A stretch of 60,622 bases of DNA from Amphimedon queenslandica (taxonomy: Eukaryota > Porifera > Demospongiae > Haplosclerida > Niphatidae), in assembly GCF_000090795.2 (NCBI RefSeq), contig NW_003546283.1:95848-156469 (forward strand). The letters are read 5' to 3'. Under the pieces are notes generated by a model, which was not told where the DNA came from, ran no database searches, and worked only from the letters and a program-made list of their open reading frames with translations. The translations under genes and the position numbers were made by a program. The first letter of the stretch is position 1; the number at the start of each line of letters is the position of its first letter. Positions 34,698-54,979 of the stretch are shown here, piece after piece.

Positions 34698-35724
34698 TAT
34701 TATTATTTATTATTATTATTAGTATTATTATTTATTATTATTATTTATTATTATTATTAGTATTATTATTTATTATTATTATTTATTATTATTATTAGTA
34801 TTATTATTTATTATTATTATTTATTATTATTATTAGTATTATTATTTATTATTATTATTTATTATTATTATTTATTATTATTATTTATTATTATTATTAT
34901 TGTATTTGTTGTACTATACTCAAACAAATTAATTTAATAACTTAACCTTCAATTAATGGCTGTCTGTGACAGTGACACTGTTATGTCTCCTTATGTACGT
35001 GTAATGAAACTGATAAATTCAATTTTAACAAGATATAACATTCCTCAAGGCAGCCATTTTGTAATGTAAATGTAATCTATTGCTGCGTGTAATTGGTTTT
35101 ATGTACATAGCAGCTGTTTTTGTTCTTTTAAATTTCAATTTTTTTCTACAATCCTTTTTTTAGCGTGAGTTGGCCCAGTCCAGTGTTAGAGGTAAAGGAG
35201 ATGAAAAGTTACAGCAGACGATGCAGCTGTCACAGAAAAGACTTGAAGCTTACATGAGGGTGAGTCAGGGTAGGTTCTCTCTACGACTTTCCCCTCTCTC
35301 TCTTTCTTTCTCCCTAGGAATTTGATCTGTTAGACTATTCATTGTTGAGTGCGAGGATATTCTTTAGAGCTGATCTCACAGCTAAAGAGGAGCAACAGGA
35401 TGCTCCAGCTGCTCCAACGAGTGAAGAGAAACCATCAGAAGGACCCCCTCCTCCTTCCAGTGGAGGGGACAGTGGCCCACCACCCCCTCCTGACCCTCCT
35501 CCACCTGGGGGTATGTGTATCTTGTTTTGTTCTAGTTTATCTGTAGTTATGCCTATCTTTTAATTTCTGTTTATCTTCCCTTGGCCCTTGTTTGTTGTTT
35601 GTTACTGTTTTTGCCTTCTTTCATAATAAATTATTATTGTTTAATTACAGGTGCTCCACCTCCCCCTCCACCACCTCCTCCCCCACCACCTCCCCCTCCT
35701 CCTCCTCCTCCTCCTCCAATGTAG
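27972..35724 (+). CDS. WASHC4: WASH complex subunit 4 (SWIP/KIAA1033) with proline-rich tail
   Basis: WASHC4 is a core subunit of the WASH complex that drives Arp2/3 actin assembly on endosomes. The start is [13 protein letters not shown]. Diagnostic blocks follow across more than twenty small exons: [182 protein letters not shown] and [14 protein letters not shown]. All follow the human order. The C-terminus is unusual: after [14 protein letters not shown] comes a Pro/Gly/Ser segment, then 21 consecutive prolines, Met and stop. An intron at 32054-32239 contains a tRNA gene; another holds three satellite units. Confidence 0.95.
32100..32173 (+). tRNA. tRNA-Met (CAT), elongator type, inside a WASHC4 intron
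   Basis: The 74-nt sequence folds as a standard cloverleaf. The acceptor arm GCCTCCT pairs with AGGGGGC (one T-G wobble) and the discriminator base is A. The anticodon loop has CAT at 32134-32136, and the T loop is GTTCGAG. It closely resembles the eukaryotic elongator tRNA-Met. A T-run from about 32175 is a Pol III terminator. The host intron (32054-32239) is only 186 nt, and the tRNA is in the same orientation as WASHC4. Confidence 0.95.
33180..33670. repeat. Three 186-bp satellite-family units with perfect 32-bp palindromes
   Basis: The block TGGAATCAGCTCAAACTTTC and ATCAGAAAATGTAATAAAAA recur with 186-bp spacing (TCAG at 33231, 33417 and 33603). Unit junctions at 33289-33320 and 33475-33506 are identical perfect palindromes built on the half-site CAAAGTCCCTGTACTA. 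It lies in a WASHC4 intron. Confidence 0.93.
34371..34403. repeat. (CT)n tract before a WASHC4 exon
   Basis: A pure CT run ends in CAG and serves as the polypyrimidine tract of the exon that begins ACCCTCAATTATGTTGAG. Confidence 0.85.
34663..34905. repeat. Higher-order TTA/TTTA satellite
   Basis: TTATTATTATT blocks are interrupted at regular steps by TTTATT and TTAGTATT, so a longer unit of about 48 bp is itself repeated. It is intronic in WASHC4; Tyr/Ile/Leu homopolymer frames here are artefacts. Confidence 0.85.
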
Positions 35725-36009
35725 AAGAAATTCCTCATACGATATGTGGACTCTGTGTATTTCTATAATTTGTGGCGCTGTGTGTTTGTGTGTAAAATTT
35801 TGTACTTTTTTGGCTACTATGATAATTTATAACTTTATTTAATAACTAACTATGAATAATGATTAGCTCTAATAATAATTAATGATGGGTGTGGCTGGAT
35901 TGCTGCTTTTTTTTTTTTGCTGAAAAGCGAGTTTTGTATGCGCCTTGATAAAAGGGCAGTAGGAGAGCTCGTTTCTGTTGTATAATACACAAGTCTAGCG
36001 TCTCCAAGA

Positions 36010-44798
<8,789 letters not shown>

Positions 44799-45037
44799 AA
44801 GACACAAGTGATTGATGGTCTATTTTTTAAAATATTTTAATTTTTGTTGTTGCTCTTTTTTCTTATCTAGTTTTGTTTAGATTCTCCTAATACAATGATA
44901 ATAATAATTATAAGTTGTGTCTATTATGGAGAAGAAAAAAATAATTTTTAAATTAACTATAATTGTCAGTAGAAATTAATTTTTGCCTAGTTATTAACTA
45001 ATTATTAAATGGTTATTAACTAGTTATTACGGATAAA

Positions 45038-45814
45038 ATGGCGAATTGGAAAGTAGTAGGTGGTTTGGCTGGCCTAAGTCTCATTGGCGTGGGAGCTGCT
45101 GCTTGCTTCTATTGCATTGGCTACAAGCAAGGAAAGAGATCAATTTCCCGACCAGTTGGTAAAAGCTACGCTCAAGCTGACACTTCCCTAACTCGCTACA
45201 TTAATGAGCACAACCACGAGGACCCGGTCCTGGCAGAATTACGCCAAGTCTCGCTTCAACACTCTGCAGGACGGATGACCTCTTCACTGGAGACTGGTAG
45301 ACTCTTGACTGTATTATGTACCTCACTGGGTGCTACTAAAGTCATAGACGTGGGCCTCTTTACAGGCTGCAGCTCTTACTCCATGGCTAAAGGGATGAAA
45401 GATGGCGGGCGTGTAATAGCTTGCGATATTAATTCCAATTATGCCGATATTGGTAGGCCTTTTTGGGTCCAAGGGGGCGTCGCGGAGAAGATTGAGGTAC
45501 GTTTGAAGCCAGCTTTAGACACCATCCAAGAACTTCTTGATGCTGGAGAGGGTGAGACATTTGACATGATGTTCATTGATGCTTTTAAGAAAGATTATCC
45601 AAATTATTTCAAGAAAGGTATGAGCCTGTTACGTTCTGGCGGAATGATAGTTGTTGATAACGCATTGTGGCATGGGGCAGTTGCTGACCCGGCAAGCAAT
45701 AATGAAGACACGAATGCAATACGCGAAATAAACCGATTGATGTCGGAAGATGAGAGGGTGGAGTTTGTGTTAATGAATATCGCTGATGGGCTAGGGATCG
45801 CTGTAAAGAAGTGA
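45038..45814 (+). CDS. COMTD1: COMTD1-like O-methyltransferase
   Basis: The gene is intronless and encodes 258 residues, close to the usual length of catechol-O-methyltransferase domain-containing 1. Residues 7-29 (VGGLAGLSLIGVGAAACFYC) form one membrane segment. Then come the class I SAM-dependent methyltransferase motifs: VIDVGLFTGCSSYSMA (motif I), GRVIACDINSNYADIGRPFW (acidic residue for SAM ribose), FDMMFIDAFKKDYPNYF (motif with metal-binding Asp) and LLRSGGMIVVDNALWHG. The C-terminus is NIADGLGIAVKK. The RPFWxQGG..KIxxRLKPALDT segment is characteristic of COMTD1. It converges on the astacin gene with a 198-bp gap. Confidence 0.9.
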   Translation: MANWKVVGGLAGLSLIGVGAAACFYCIGYKQGKRSISRPVGKSYAQADTSLTRYINEHNHEDPVLAELRQVSLQHSAGRMTSSLETGRLLTVLCTSLGATKVIDVGLFTGCSSYSMAKGMKDGGRVIACDINSNYADIGRPFWVQGGVAEKIEVRLKPALDTIQELLDAGEGETFDMMFIDAFKKDYPNYFKKGMSLLRSGGMIVVDNALWHGAVADPASNNEDTNAIREINRLMSEDERVEFVLMNIADGLGIAVKK

Positions 45815-46012
45815 TTGAACAAACTATACTTTATTTATTTTGCTGAAAACTACTAAAATTGCTTTATTATTGCTAAAATAAAAGAATTGCTAAAATCTAA
45901 TTGCTAAATGAATGCTCTAATCATAGATACTATGTAGTATACCTATGTTCTAATGCTAAGTCTAATAGTTCTAACAGCCTCCTATTGAGCTACTTCTTGT
46001 CTTCTTTAAGAA

Positions 46013-48334
46013 CTAACTGCAGCACTCAATCTCTTTCAGACACTGCCCAGAATTGCACATGACACTACTGTAGCGATAGCCAGTAACATGGATGCCTTTC
46101 CTCTTCCTCCCTTGCTCCTTTCCCCCACTGCAGATCAAATGATCAGTAACACCATTCTCCTTCTTGCACTGGTTGTAGCCATTTTTAATCTTCTTTCCCT
46201 CCAGACTGCAGCATTCGCCTCTCTGGACAGAGAGACCAATGAATCGGATCCCATTCAAGAACTCCCCGTGGTGACATTGGAATTGGCTTGCAGCATAACT
46301 TGTCCACCAGTTCCTTTGATAACATTTGGTTGCTTCAGCTAGCGGATATAAGCTTGAATTGTCTCCTCTCTCTCTTCTAGGGAGAGGAGACATGCAGCAT
46401 ACAAGACCATTGATAAAAGGAGAGCCGTGAGATTTAAATGCGAATCCGGATACATAATATCCATTTTTCTTGCATCTTATCCATCCTTCTTCATTAGTGT
46501 TGTTATCAGTGTAGCAGAATGGTACCTCAAGCAAAGGGAATGAGCTACAAATTGGGTTGCTAGTATTGTATAGGACAAACTTTTGTCGATATTTGTCCTG
46601 ACTGCATCGATCCAAACCAGCCAGAGGTGGGCTTATGATATCAATATCTCTGGGTCTCCTAAGCATTTCTGACAGCTCTTTCTCCAGTGAGTGTGAAATG
46701 ATGACCCTATTATTCTTATCCTTCCCTTTACTGAGTAAGCAATAGCCAGACTCTGGCTGCACAATCAAGTATTTATCACAGAACCAGTTTATCCTCCAGG
46801 TTTTTGCTTTACAGCTTCTAAGGACTAAATCTGCTCTGTTTTTTTTTGAAGAGAGACAAAGTTTGGTTGCAGCATGAACAATGTGACCCTTAGTGTCCCA
46901 CATCCATTTACTGGCCCAAATGCGATAGTTGCAAGTTCCAAAGGTTGCTTCATACTCAGTGTTAAATGGGTCATTCAGTTTATAGCCATGTTCCACCAGC
47001 TGAACTGTTAGACACTGACCAGAAGCAACGTGCTGGATCATGAAGATATCAAAAGAATTTGATGAAATTGGACTATGCTCTTCTTCTTTGTTATTGGGAA
47101 CTTCTTCAGTATCAGAAGTATCAATGGAAGAATTGATAGGTGAGACTAAGTTACAAGAGTACATCAAGTTAGCTTGTACAATGTCAAGGTCGCTTGGCTT
47201 CTCGCGCTGTCCAATAGAGACCCCATTTTGGACAGGCATAACAGTTGGCTTTCCATTACTACTACAAGACTACAAGAAAAATATGAATTAAAAAAGTTGT
47301 ATTTTGTGTTTCGCTCTTACAAAAACTGAGTAATGCATCACACTGTCATAGTCATACTCTATGCCCAGTGAGTCAATGAGGGAGTGAGAGTATTTCTGAA
47401 ACTGTGTCTCTTTTCCTATCTTGATGTTCTCCCATAGAATGGTCACGTATGAGTCCCTGTCTGTTCGTGACTGCTCGTGCCAGAAACCAATCACATGGCC
47501 CAGCTCATGGATGGCAGTCCCAATGTCACAGTAAGAGGAAAAATACATTTTCTGTTCTCCAAAAATCCTTCCAACGTGACTCCTGCACCTATACCAAAAT
47601 GGAAGGCAATACAATAACTGCTGGGATCTCTGAAGTATTGTTGCCCATTTGTTTCTTCATAATGATAATACTTAACATTGTGCTATATGCATGTAAGGAT
47701 GCTTTCTGAAATAGTGTCAATTGGCGGAATTTCATGCAGCTGGGTTATTAACATTAAAGCGGCTTACCCTCCATATCCTAGTATGCGAACATAGTCAGTT
47801 TCAGTTGTCCTAGTAACAAACTTCAAGCAGGTATATTCCTCCCAATACTCGGCTGCTTTCCAGATTTTATCTTTGTCTAAAATTGGAGGATAAAAATAAT
47901 TTTAAAAATGTTAGATGTAAACTTGCCAACGTCGCTATCAATCATTAATGGGATGATGCTGTTAGGCCATACATCAGTTTCAATAGCTGAAGCTCCTTGG
48001 TCACCGATTGAGTTTTGACTATTACGATGAGCTGCACTAGCTTTGAGAAGTACTTCTTTTTGTGTGTCAGTCAGCAAAATATCTGTTTCAAAAACATCTA
48101 CGCCTATTAACAAACACAACAACAGTTTTACAAAGAGTTCTACAATTAATAAGATAGTGGCATGTATATGAAATGCCTTTTAGATTGCAAACTTTATTTT
48201 GACTCACTCAAGTTTGTGTTGACTTCAAGGATAGTGTTAGCGGCAGAACTAACTGTAACTGGAGCAGCTGCTGCTTGAGTGCTTGCAGCAACGACTAATC
48301 CAGCAATGAAGATCCTTTGAAGACAAGTGGCCAT
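46013..48334 (-). CDS. Secreted astacin metallopeptidase with lectin-like and Cys-rich C-terminal domains
   Basis: A signal peptide starts at MATCLQRIFIAGLVVAAS (48334). A short propeptide follows (TDILLTDTQKEVLLKA), then mature-enzyme blocks: WPNSIIPLMIDSD, AAEYWEEYTCLKFVTRTTE and CRSHVGRIFGEQK. The zinc motif HELGHVIGFWHEQSRTDRD and the Met-turn YDSVMHYS are complete, so it should be catalytic. The last exon (46013 to about 47270) is a Ser-rich linker and then a beta-trefoil/ricin-B-like segment (FMIQHVASGQCLTVQ, RIWASKWMWDTKGHIVHAAT, CLSSKKN, LIVQPESGYCLLSKG). It ends with a Cys-rich module containing three similar blocks that end in CC (INGLVCC, VQRGECC, LKEIECC). No CUB or EGF domain, usual in animal astacins, is seen. 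Confidence 0.88.
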
Positions 48335-48617
48335 ATTTCTCTAAGAAGTGTCTAGTCAAAAATACTAGCAACGTGCTTGCTTTTATACATGGTGGAGCTG
48401 TTCGTGCATTTTTAGCTAAGAATCCTAGAGTGAAGCCAATGACTTTTCCACTATTTCCCTCTTAACACATACCATAGCATAACTAGTAGCTATGATCAGA
48501 GGGAGAAATATAGTTTGCTAGTTGTGTTGGGGATTATAATAAGTTTTGAGTAGAAGCAGCAATAATAATCAAAATAAAGGAAGAGAAACAAAAAATAAAA
48601 GTATAATGTATGAGTTA

Positions 48618-50702
48618 TTAGTTGTTGCAGCACGTGTATAAGGAGAAAGGTGGCGGAACTATATTTAGAAGTAAAAAATAAATAAAATAAAATCTATCAT
48701 TTATAACTCACTTTTCTCTTTGAGACCTTTTCCAAAATTCATGATGACTCTGATAGTAACAATACAAATGAGGACACAAGCCAACAGACCAAGTCCACCT
48801 ATCATTAACAAAATAATGACAGGAGGAGCCACGTGTTGATATAACTTACTTATGATGAACAGGAATATGGCCACATATTCATAATGACTGATGTCCTCAT
48901 TATGACTGGCATAGTCATATGGATGATTATCATAAAAGGAATAGTTCTTTGCAACCTGTTAGAGGGCATACATGTATGTAAACTATTTGATACAAGGAAA
49001 GCAATTATAAATAATACTCACGTTATATATCTTGTAAATGTAATACGCTGGAGTTGGCAATAAAAAAGTCACAAAGACAACCATCATGCTTTTATGTTCA
49101 TACCAGATCTAAAGAGAAAAGGAGAGAGAGAGAGAATGATTAAATATAACTTGTAAGCTCTTACCCCATACCAGCCAACAAGAGAAAGAGCTATAGTGTA
49201 AGCAACAAGTATTGGCAAAGCAACCATTTCTGGTGTATGGAGGAAAGTGGTATCACGTGAGAATGCCAGTATAACTAGATTAAACTATGAAGAGAAGTGC
49301 TGATGATATACTTGTAGATCTCCTTACTAGTAACTGGATGTTGAAGAATATAAGAACTGATAAAAAAGAAGAGAATTGATAAATTCCTATTTAAAAAATA
49401 AATAAAATATTCTAAAAAATGCTGTTAAATAGATCTAGTTACGCTTCATTCTTTTGTCCCGGTCTAAAAGTATGAACATCAATTTTCCCATTTTAATGTA
49501 AAGGGCTACAGTGGAGACTGCCAGTATCGGACCAAGTATCCATGAGGTCACTAATCTGACCTAAATAAAAACCATTGCTATAACTAGCATGATATATGGA
49601 TACCATGGTCTTTTAATATCCTTGTAATCAAGACTCAACTTACAATTCTAAGTGCTAGTTCACCATGAGGAAAACTGCCTTCATCCTTATCCTTAATGTG
49701 AATCAAGTGATAGACCAAGTTAGCAGATAGATAAAAGAGTACAATAACAATTGGTATCAGTACACCCAGCAATTCTAACCCTCTCTCTCTTATCAGTCCA
49801 TCAACACCGTAAAATAAAGCAAATACTAATTGGAAAAGATAATAGGAAAGGAAAGTTTCTCAGCTGATTCTGATTGAAATTAGATTTTTATGCCAATTTT
49901 AAAATACACTATAATCACATCAAACAAGGTACATGCATACTAGAAGCTTACTTAAGTTGACAATGAGAATCAGAGCAAAGGTGAAGTCACTAAGACAAGT
50001 CCAATGGTGACAGTGATCAATACAGTTTATGGAATTATTAGGAAGGCAAAAATGTTCAAAGACCTTCTCAGACGAACTAAAATTTTTGGAAAAGTGAACT
50101 AATCTTTCAATTGTAAAACCGAGTGACGTCATGAATGAAATCACACCAATCACAATGAATGCCCACTCAGCACGTTTGAAACTCCTAATATTACGAACCT
50201 ATAATATAAATAAATGTGAAACTGTGTGTCGCTAAGTTATATACACAGGGCCGGGAAAGCAAAAAAATAATGGTCAGTTCCATGTAACTGCAGTCCTCTC
50301 GGTACTGTATTGCATGCATGTCAGTTAGGCTCAAACTTTACACTGAGTATTTTATTAGTTTATGCTGTACAAAAGTGCACTGCTTAGTTGTGCATATCCC
50401 AAATATTGGTCATTGACTGGCCTGAGTGGAATTCCAAGGCCTGATACACTACAGAAAGAAGCTTACAGCATTAGTCCTCTAGAAATACGACGCCTATTTT
50501 GAACTTAACAAATTTAAAGCTTTCAACTCACATTTCCGAGGAAGCCAGGCTTTATATAACTCTCTGCTGGAGAGGGCCCATCAGCCGCTCCATACGGCAT
50601 AGGTTGTGATCTCTCGCCAGAGGCAGAGCTAACACTGTCTATCACATCATATTCTTCAGAGAGTCCATCAAAATCATTTCGGAGCGAGTTTCGGAGGCTC
50701 AT
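48618..50702 (-). CDS. Polytopic membrane protein A (tandem paralogue, unknown function)
   Basis: About ten exons join in frame. The start is MSLRNSLRNDFDGLSEEYDV (50702); an upstream Met at 50732 is possible. An acidic, Ser-rich cytosolic-looking N-terminus is followed by about eight hydrophobic segments, including AFIVIGVISFMTSLGFTI, FALILIVNL, LLGVLIPIVIVLFYLSANLV, WILGPILAVSTVALYIKMG, ALPILVAYTIALSLVGW, MMVVFVTFLLPTPAYYIYKI and GLGLLACVLICIVTI. The first loop has a Cys cluster (FCLPNNSINCIDHCHHWTC). The final exon reads PPPFSLYTCCNN. Motifs FYGVDGLIRERGLELLG, HGELALRIV and ISHYEYVA are shared with paralogue B next door. I do not recognise the family; a transporter or receptor role would be a guess. 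Confidence 0.75.
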
Positions 50703-50913
50703 TTCATTTGATACACAGCCGAATTTTAACACAATAATGGAGGAGTATCTACCTACCCAGGAATTGAATAAAAGGAAGGAGGTGTGCCAATATAATAAAA
50801 CATGAAAATGAATGTAAACTCGCTGTTACATCTACTATTTTCACAAAAAACATAAAGATCATAGCAAAATGGGCTCATTTACAAAATTAGTCTCAAAAAA
50901 TCAAGCAAAAAGT

Positions 50914-53076
50914 TTAACGATTCATAGATCCAGCAATCTTCTTGTACAGCAATGCAAAAGGAGGATCAACTAAGAAAACATGATAATAAAAATTATAAAA
51001 AATATTCATGCTCACCTTTTTCCTTGAGGCCAGCTTTCTTAAAATTTCGAATGACAAAGAAAGCAAAAATGCAAATGAGAACAAAAATCAAAAGTCCAAT
51101 AACATCTGTATGCATAAAAGTGGATTATTATTATAAAATACAAAAAACAAAACTTACTAGCAACTAACAAAGCAGCTGCAACTAGCTCATAGTGACTGCT
51201 GTTGACTTCATGACTTGGGCCATCACGACCTGGATGTGAATTATAAAGTGGAAAGTTCTTAGCAACCTATAAAGAATAGCATATTTAAACAAAGCTATAT
51301 ATTACTGTTAACATTACATTAACTATCTTGTAAATGTAATAGACAGGAGTCAGTAGGAGGAAGACCAAGAATATGGCAGTGACACTGTATAACTCATACC
51401 AAATCTATAAAAAGGACATATTCAGTTAAATATGTATAAAATACTTATGAATTGCTAACTCCAATCCAACCCATTGGGGTAATGAACATTATGAAAGCTA
51501 CCATGATCGGTAGAATGATCTTTTCGGTTGAATGAAGGAAGGTCCCATTACGCGTATAAGCAAGTACTAGCACGTTAATCTGTGGAAGAGGGAGACACTG
51601 CAGTAAGAGAAAGGGGAGGGGACTTACCAGTAACTGGATATTGAAAAACAAGAGGCTAGCCAAGAAAGAAGTGCATTGATAAGCACCTGTAAAAACAATT
51701 TAAGTTATAATGACTGGATTATCCGGTTTATCAGGTTATAATAACAGGTATTGATGATACTAACGTTTTAATGTTCGGTTCCCGCCAACAAGAAGGAACC
51801 AGAGTTTCCCCATTCTGAAGTACACTGCTATAGCAAATGCAACTAGTATAGGACCAAGTATCCACGAGACTACTAGCCGAATCTTTAAAAAATTATAATG
51901 AAAAAAGAATTTCGAAGAAGGATCTTACAATTCGGGCAGCAAGTTCCCCATGACTAAATTGTTCTTCGTTGTCTTGGGCTATATTCACCATGTGATAGAT
52001 GAAGTTACTAGTTACATATAAAAGGACAATGACAACTGCAACAAAGACGCCAAGGAACTCGTAAGCTCTCTCTCTCAGGAGGCCATCAGCTCCATAGAAC
52101 AAGCAAAAGGCTAGAGTTGGAAATAAAATTGTATAACAATCCTGCAAAACTGGACAATACTGTGATTTCCCTATGATAGAATGTGTTATGCACATGCTCA
52201 GTTGTGGACTTCTGCTGCATATGATCACAAAGTTGATAATGAAACCACTAAACCACATTCATCATACCGGTACAAAGGATCTGCTATTATATAGGCGGTA
52301 GCCTATATGTAGGGTTGAGGTTGATTTTTCAAGATGGCGACCAAATTTATATAATTTAATGTCACAACATTCTTATTGTTATGATAAAGCTTTGACCCTT
52401 TATAATAAGAATAAGCATAAGAATAATTATTACAGAGGTCAAAGATATCACAACTGTCACACATACCATTAATTCCCCATTACAAGCTATTATAAATTTG
52501 CTGTTTGCATTATAATACTGCATTACTGCTGAGCTACAAACTTATTATATTGTTCATACACAGTCAGATTGGGGGACAGAGTAGAATGGTAGCTGCTCTC
52601 ACTTACACAAGTTTATAATAAGAATGACAGCAAAAGAGAAGTCACTGATACAAGTCCAGTCCTGGCATTCCGCTATGCAGTTAGTTGTGCTGTTGTAAGG
52701 ATGACAAATGGTCTGATATGCTTCGGCAGATTCGTTAAAGTTCTTCTCAAAGTGAACAAATCTTTCTATTGTAATGCCGAGAGAAAACAGAAACGCTAGC
52801 AAACCGACGAAAATGAATACCCACTCCACCCACGTAAACCTTTTAAAGTTACGAACCTACAGATAAATAAAGATCATTTAAGCTCAGTGCTCTCATGGAG
52901 CACTCAAACACAATAACTCAAGCAATGTTTATTAAACTATATATACAGTGAAGGCTTACGTTTCCAAGGAGAGTAGGCTGCTTGTAGTCTGTAACGGCGG
53001 GTATGGCATTGTAGCCTTCTTTCCTCATCTCTTGGGGCTCACTAGACTCAGAAAGCAAAAGAGAATCTCGATCCAT
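50914..53076 (-). CDS. Polytopic membrane protein B (tandem paralogue, unknown function)
   Basis: Start MDRDSLLLSESSEPQEMRKE (53076). Exon layout and motifs match paralogue A: WVFIFVGLLAFLFSLGITIE, the Cys loop ICHPYNSTTNCIAECQDWTC, SDFSFAVILIINL, FYGADGLLRERAYEFLG, VFVAVVIVLLYVTSNFIYHM, HGELAARIV, TFLHSTEKIILPIMVA and SSHYELVA. The last membrane segment is followed by FKKAGLKEK and a final exon reading DPPFALLYKKIAGSMNR. About eight membrane segments are predicted by eye. The start is 135 bp from the divergent SxIP protein gene. Intron positions (after FLGN, after the HGELA-RI block, after GLKEK) agree with A, which supports tandem duplication. Confidence 0.75.
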
Positions 53077-53211
53077 CACGCAGCAAAAGGCGAGGGCAAA
53101 TGGTGCAGAAAGAAAATTAACCAGTGGTGGCCACACCTTCTGACCCCGCCCAGTTTAAAAATCTTATTGGCGCACAAGGAAGAGGGTAGATCTCGGGGTA
53201 GATAGATAGTG

Positions 53212-54887
53212 ATGTCAGATAGCGAAGAGAACCAGTATTCCTCTCCTCCTGTTGCTTCAGAGGAGGCTCTGTCACCACCAGATGAATTTTCTACTATTTC
53301 TAAAGTAGAAGAAGAGAACATATCCGGAGAGATCGAAATTGATGGTGAGATTTTTATTTTCAATTTTTTTAAATATAGGCCTATAATTATAATGCACGTT
53401 TCTCTCTCCCTCTGTTTCTTTCATTAGTTGGTAAAGGACTCTTGGATGAAGTCAGTAAAGAAGTTGCTGGTAAAATAAATTACGACGGTCTTCTTATTTC
53501 AACCTCTCTCCTCGATAAAGGTATTCATGAACCATAATCATAATAAAATTGCATAAACAAAACAGCTCCTGCTAATTAGATTAAAGCGACTGATGCTGTA
53601 GTGTACCATGTGTAGTACATGTATGCCAATGTTTATGTGTTTTTTACTCAACAGAATTGGTAGTGAGCGACAGAATAAACTGCATATGTACATGTACATG
53701 TACATGTACATGTACATGTACATATGTATAATTTATGTACATGTACATATGGTGTGTATATTCACATGTAGTGTATTAGTGACATATTTTTGTGACTGTG
53801 AGGATTAACAGTGTCTGTGTGTGTTGTTATTGTTAGGTGATTATAAACCCATTGAAGATGAGGAGTTTGATTTTGATATCCCTGAGGAACACTTTAACAT
53901 AAGGTATGTCCTCTGTCCTCATGTGTATTGAGTTTCACCTTTTGTTCTTCCTAATTACCTTTATCTCTTTCTTTTATATTCTTCTCTTCTTTTCCCTTTT
54001 CTTCATTCAGTCTCACAGGTGTGACACAGACTAGTATTGAGTCTGATAGTTTTGATCTTGATACGTTTCTCGGTATTCGTAAACTCCACACTGCAGGACC
54101 AAGTACTGACCCAACTCCACAACCACCTGGAACAGAAGCAGCAGCTGCAACTCAAGAAGAACCTGATCAAGTACAAGAGAGTGTCCTTTTGCCTTCAGCG
54201 GTTGAGGGCAGTCAAGAAGTAGCTGCTGGTAGTGGTGAAGATGACAATGTCCTCATTCCAGGTCCATCTTGTATTGGTGATGATGTTGTGGCTTTGAATA
54301 GCAATCAACAGTTAGACAATGAAGACAACAAACAGGAAAATAACAATGATAATATAACTAGCGACCCACCACCTGCTACTATTGCTCAAACAAGCGTACA
54401 GACTGATGGCGATAAATTAACTAGCAATGAGATCTCTCCTATTGTTGAGGACAAAGCTCCACCCATCATTGCCGATACTCCGCTAGACGCAAAAAAATTT
54501 CCTGCTGATGATGAAACGCCATATTCTGATTATGTAACCCCGCCCACTAGAATACATGAAATATCGTCTGAGACTAGCGGAGCTATAACTGCTGACTCGG
54601 CAGATTTTAGTTCGTCAAGTTATTCCAGTACTTGTCTGATGACTGCCGATACTAAACTATCTCCAATTAAAGCCCCATTACAGGGAGAAGGGGTGGAGTC
54701 AGACACGAAGAAAGATGTTCCGTCTATAAGAACCTCTTCCTTGAGAAAACCGAGCGCCAAGAAAGGAGCTTTTAGCAGCTCTGTGAGTTGTTCATAATTT
54801 TAAAGGGCCATGCGGCAAAATTTTGATATAGTACATATAGATGTATTTGTGTACTTTATCTCTTTTTTCAATTTCTCTTTCTACATT

Positions 54888-54979
<92 letters not shown>

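Noticed and set aside
34595..34798. Tyr/Leu/Ile-rich frames in TTA repeats (also 56445-56848)
   Set aside because: Homopolymer translations of microsatellites.
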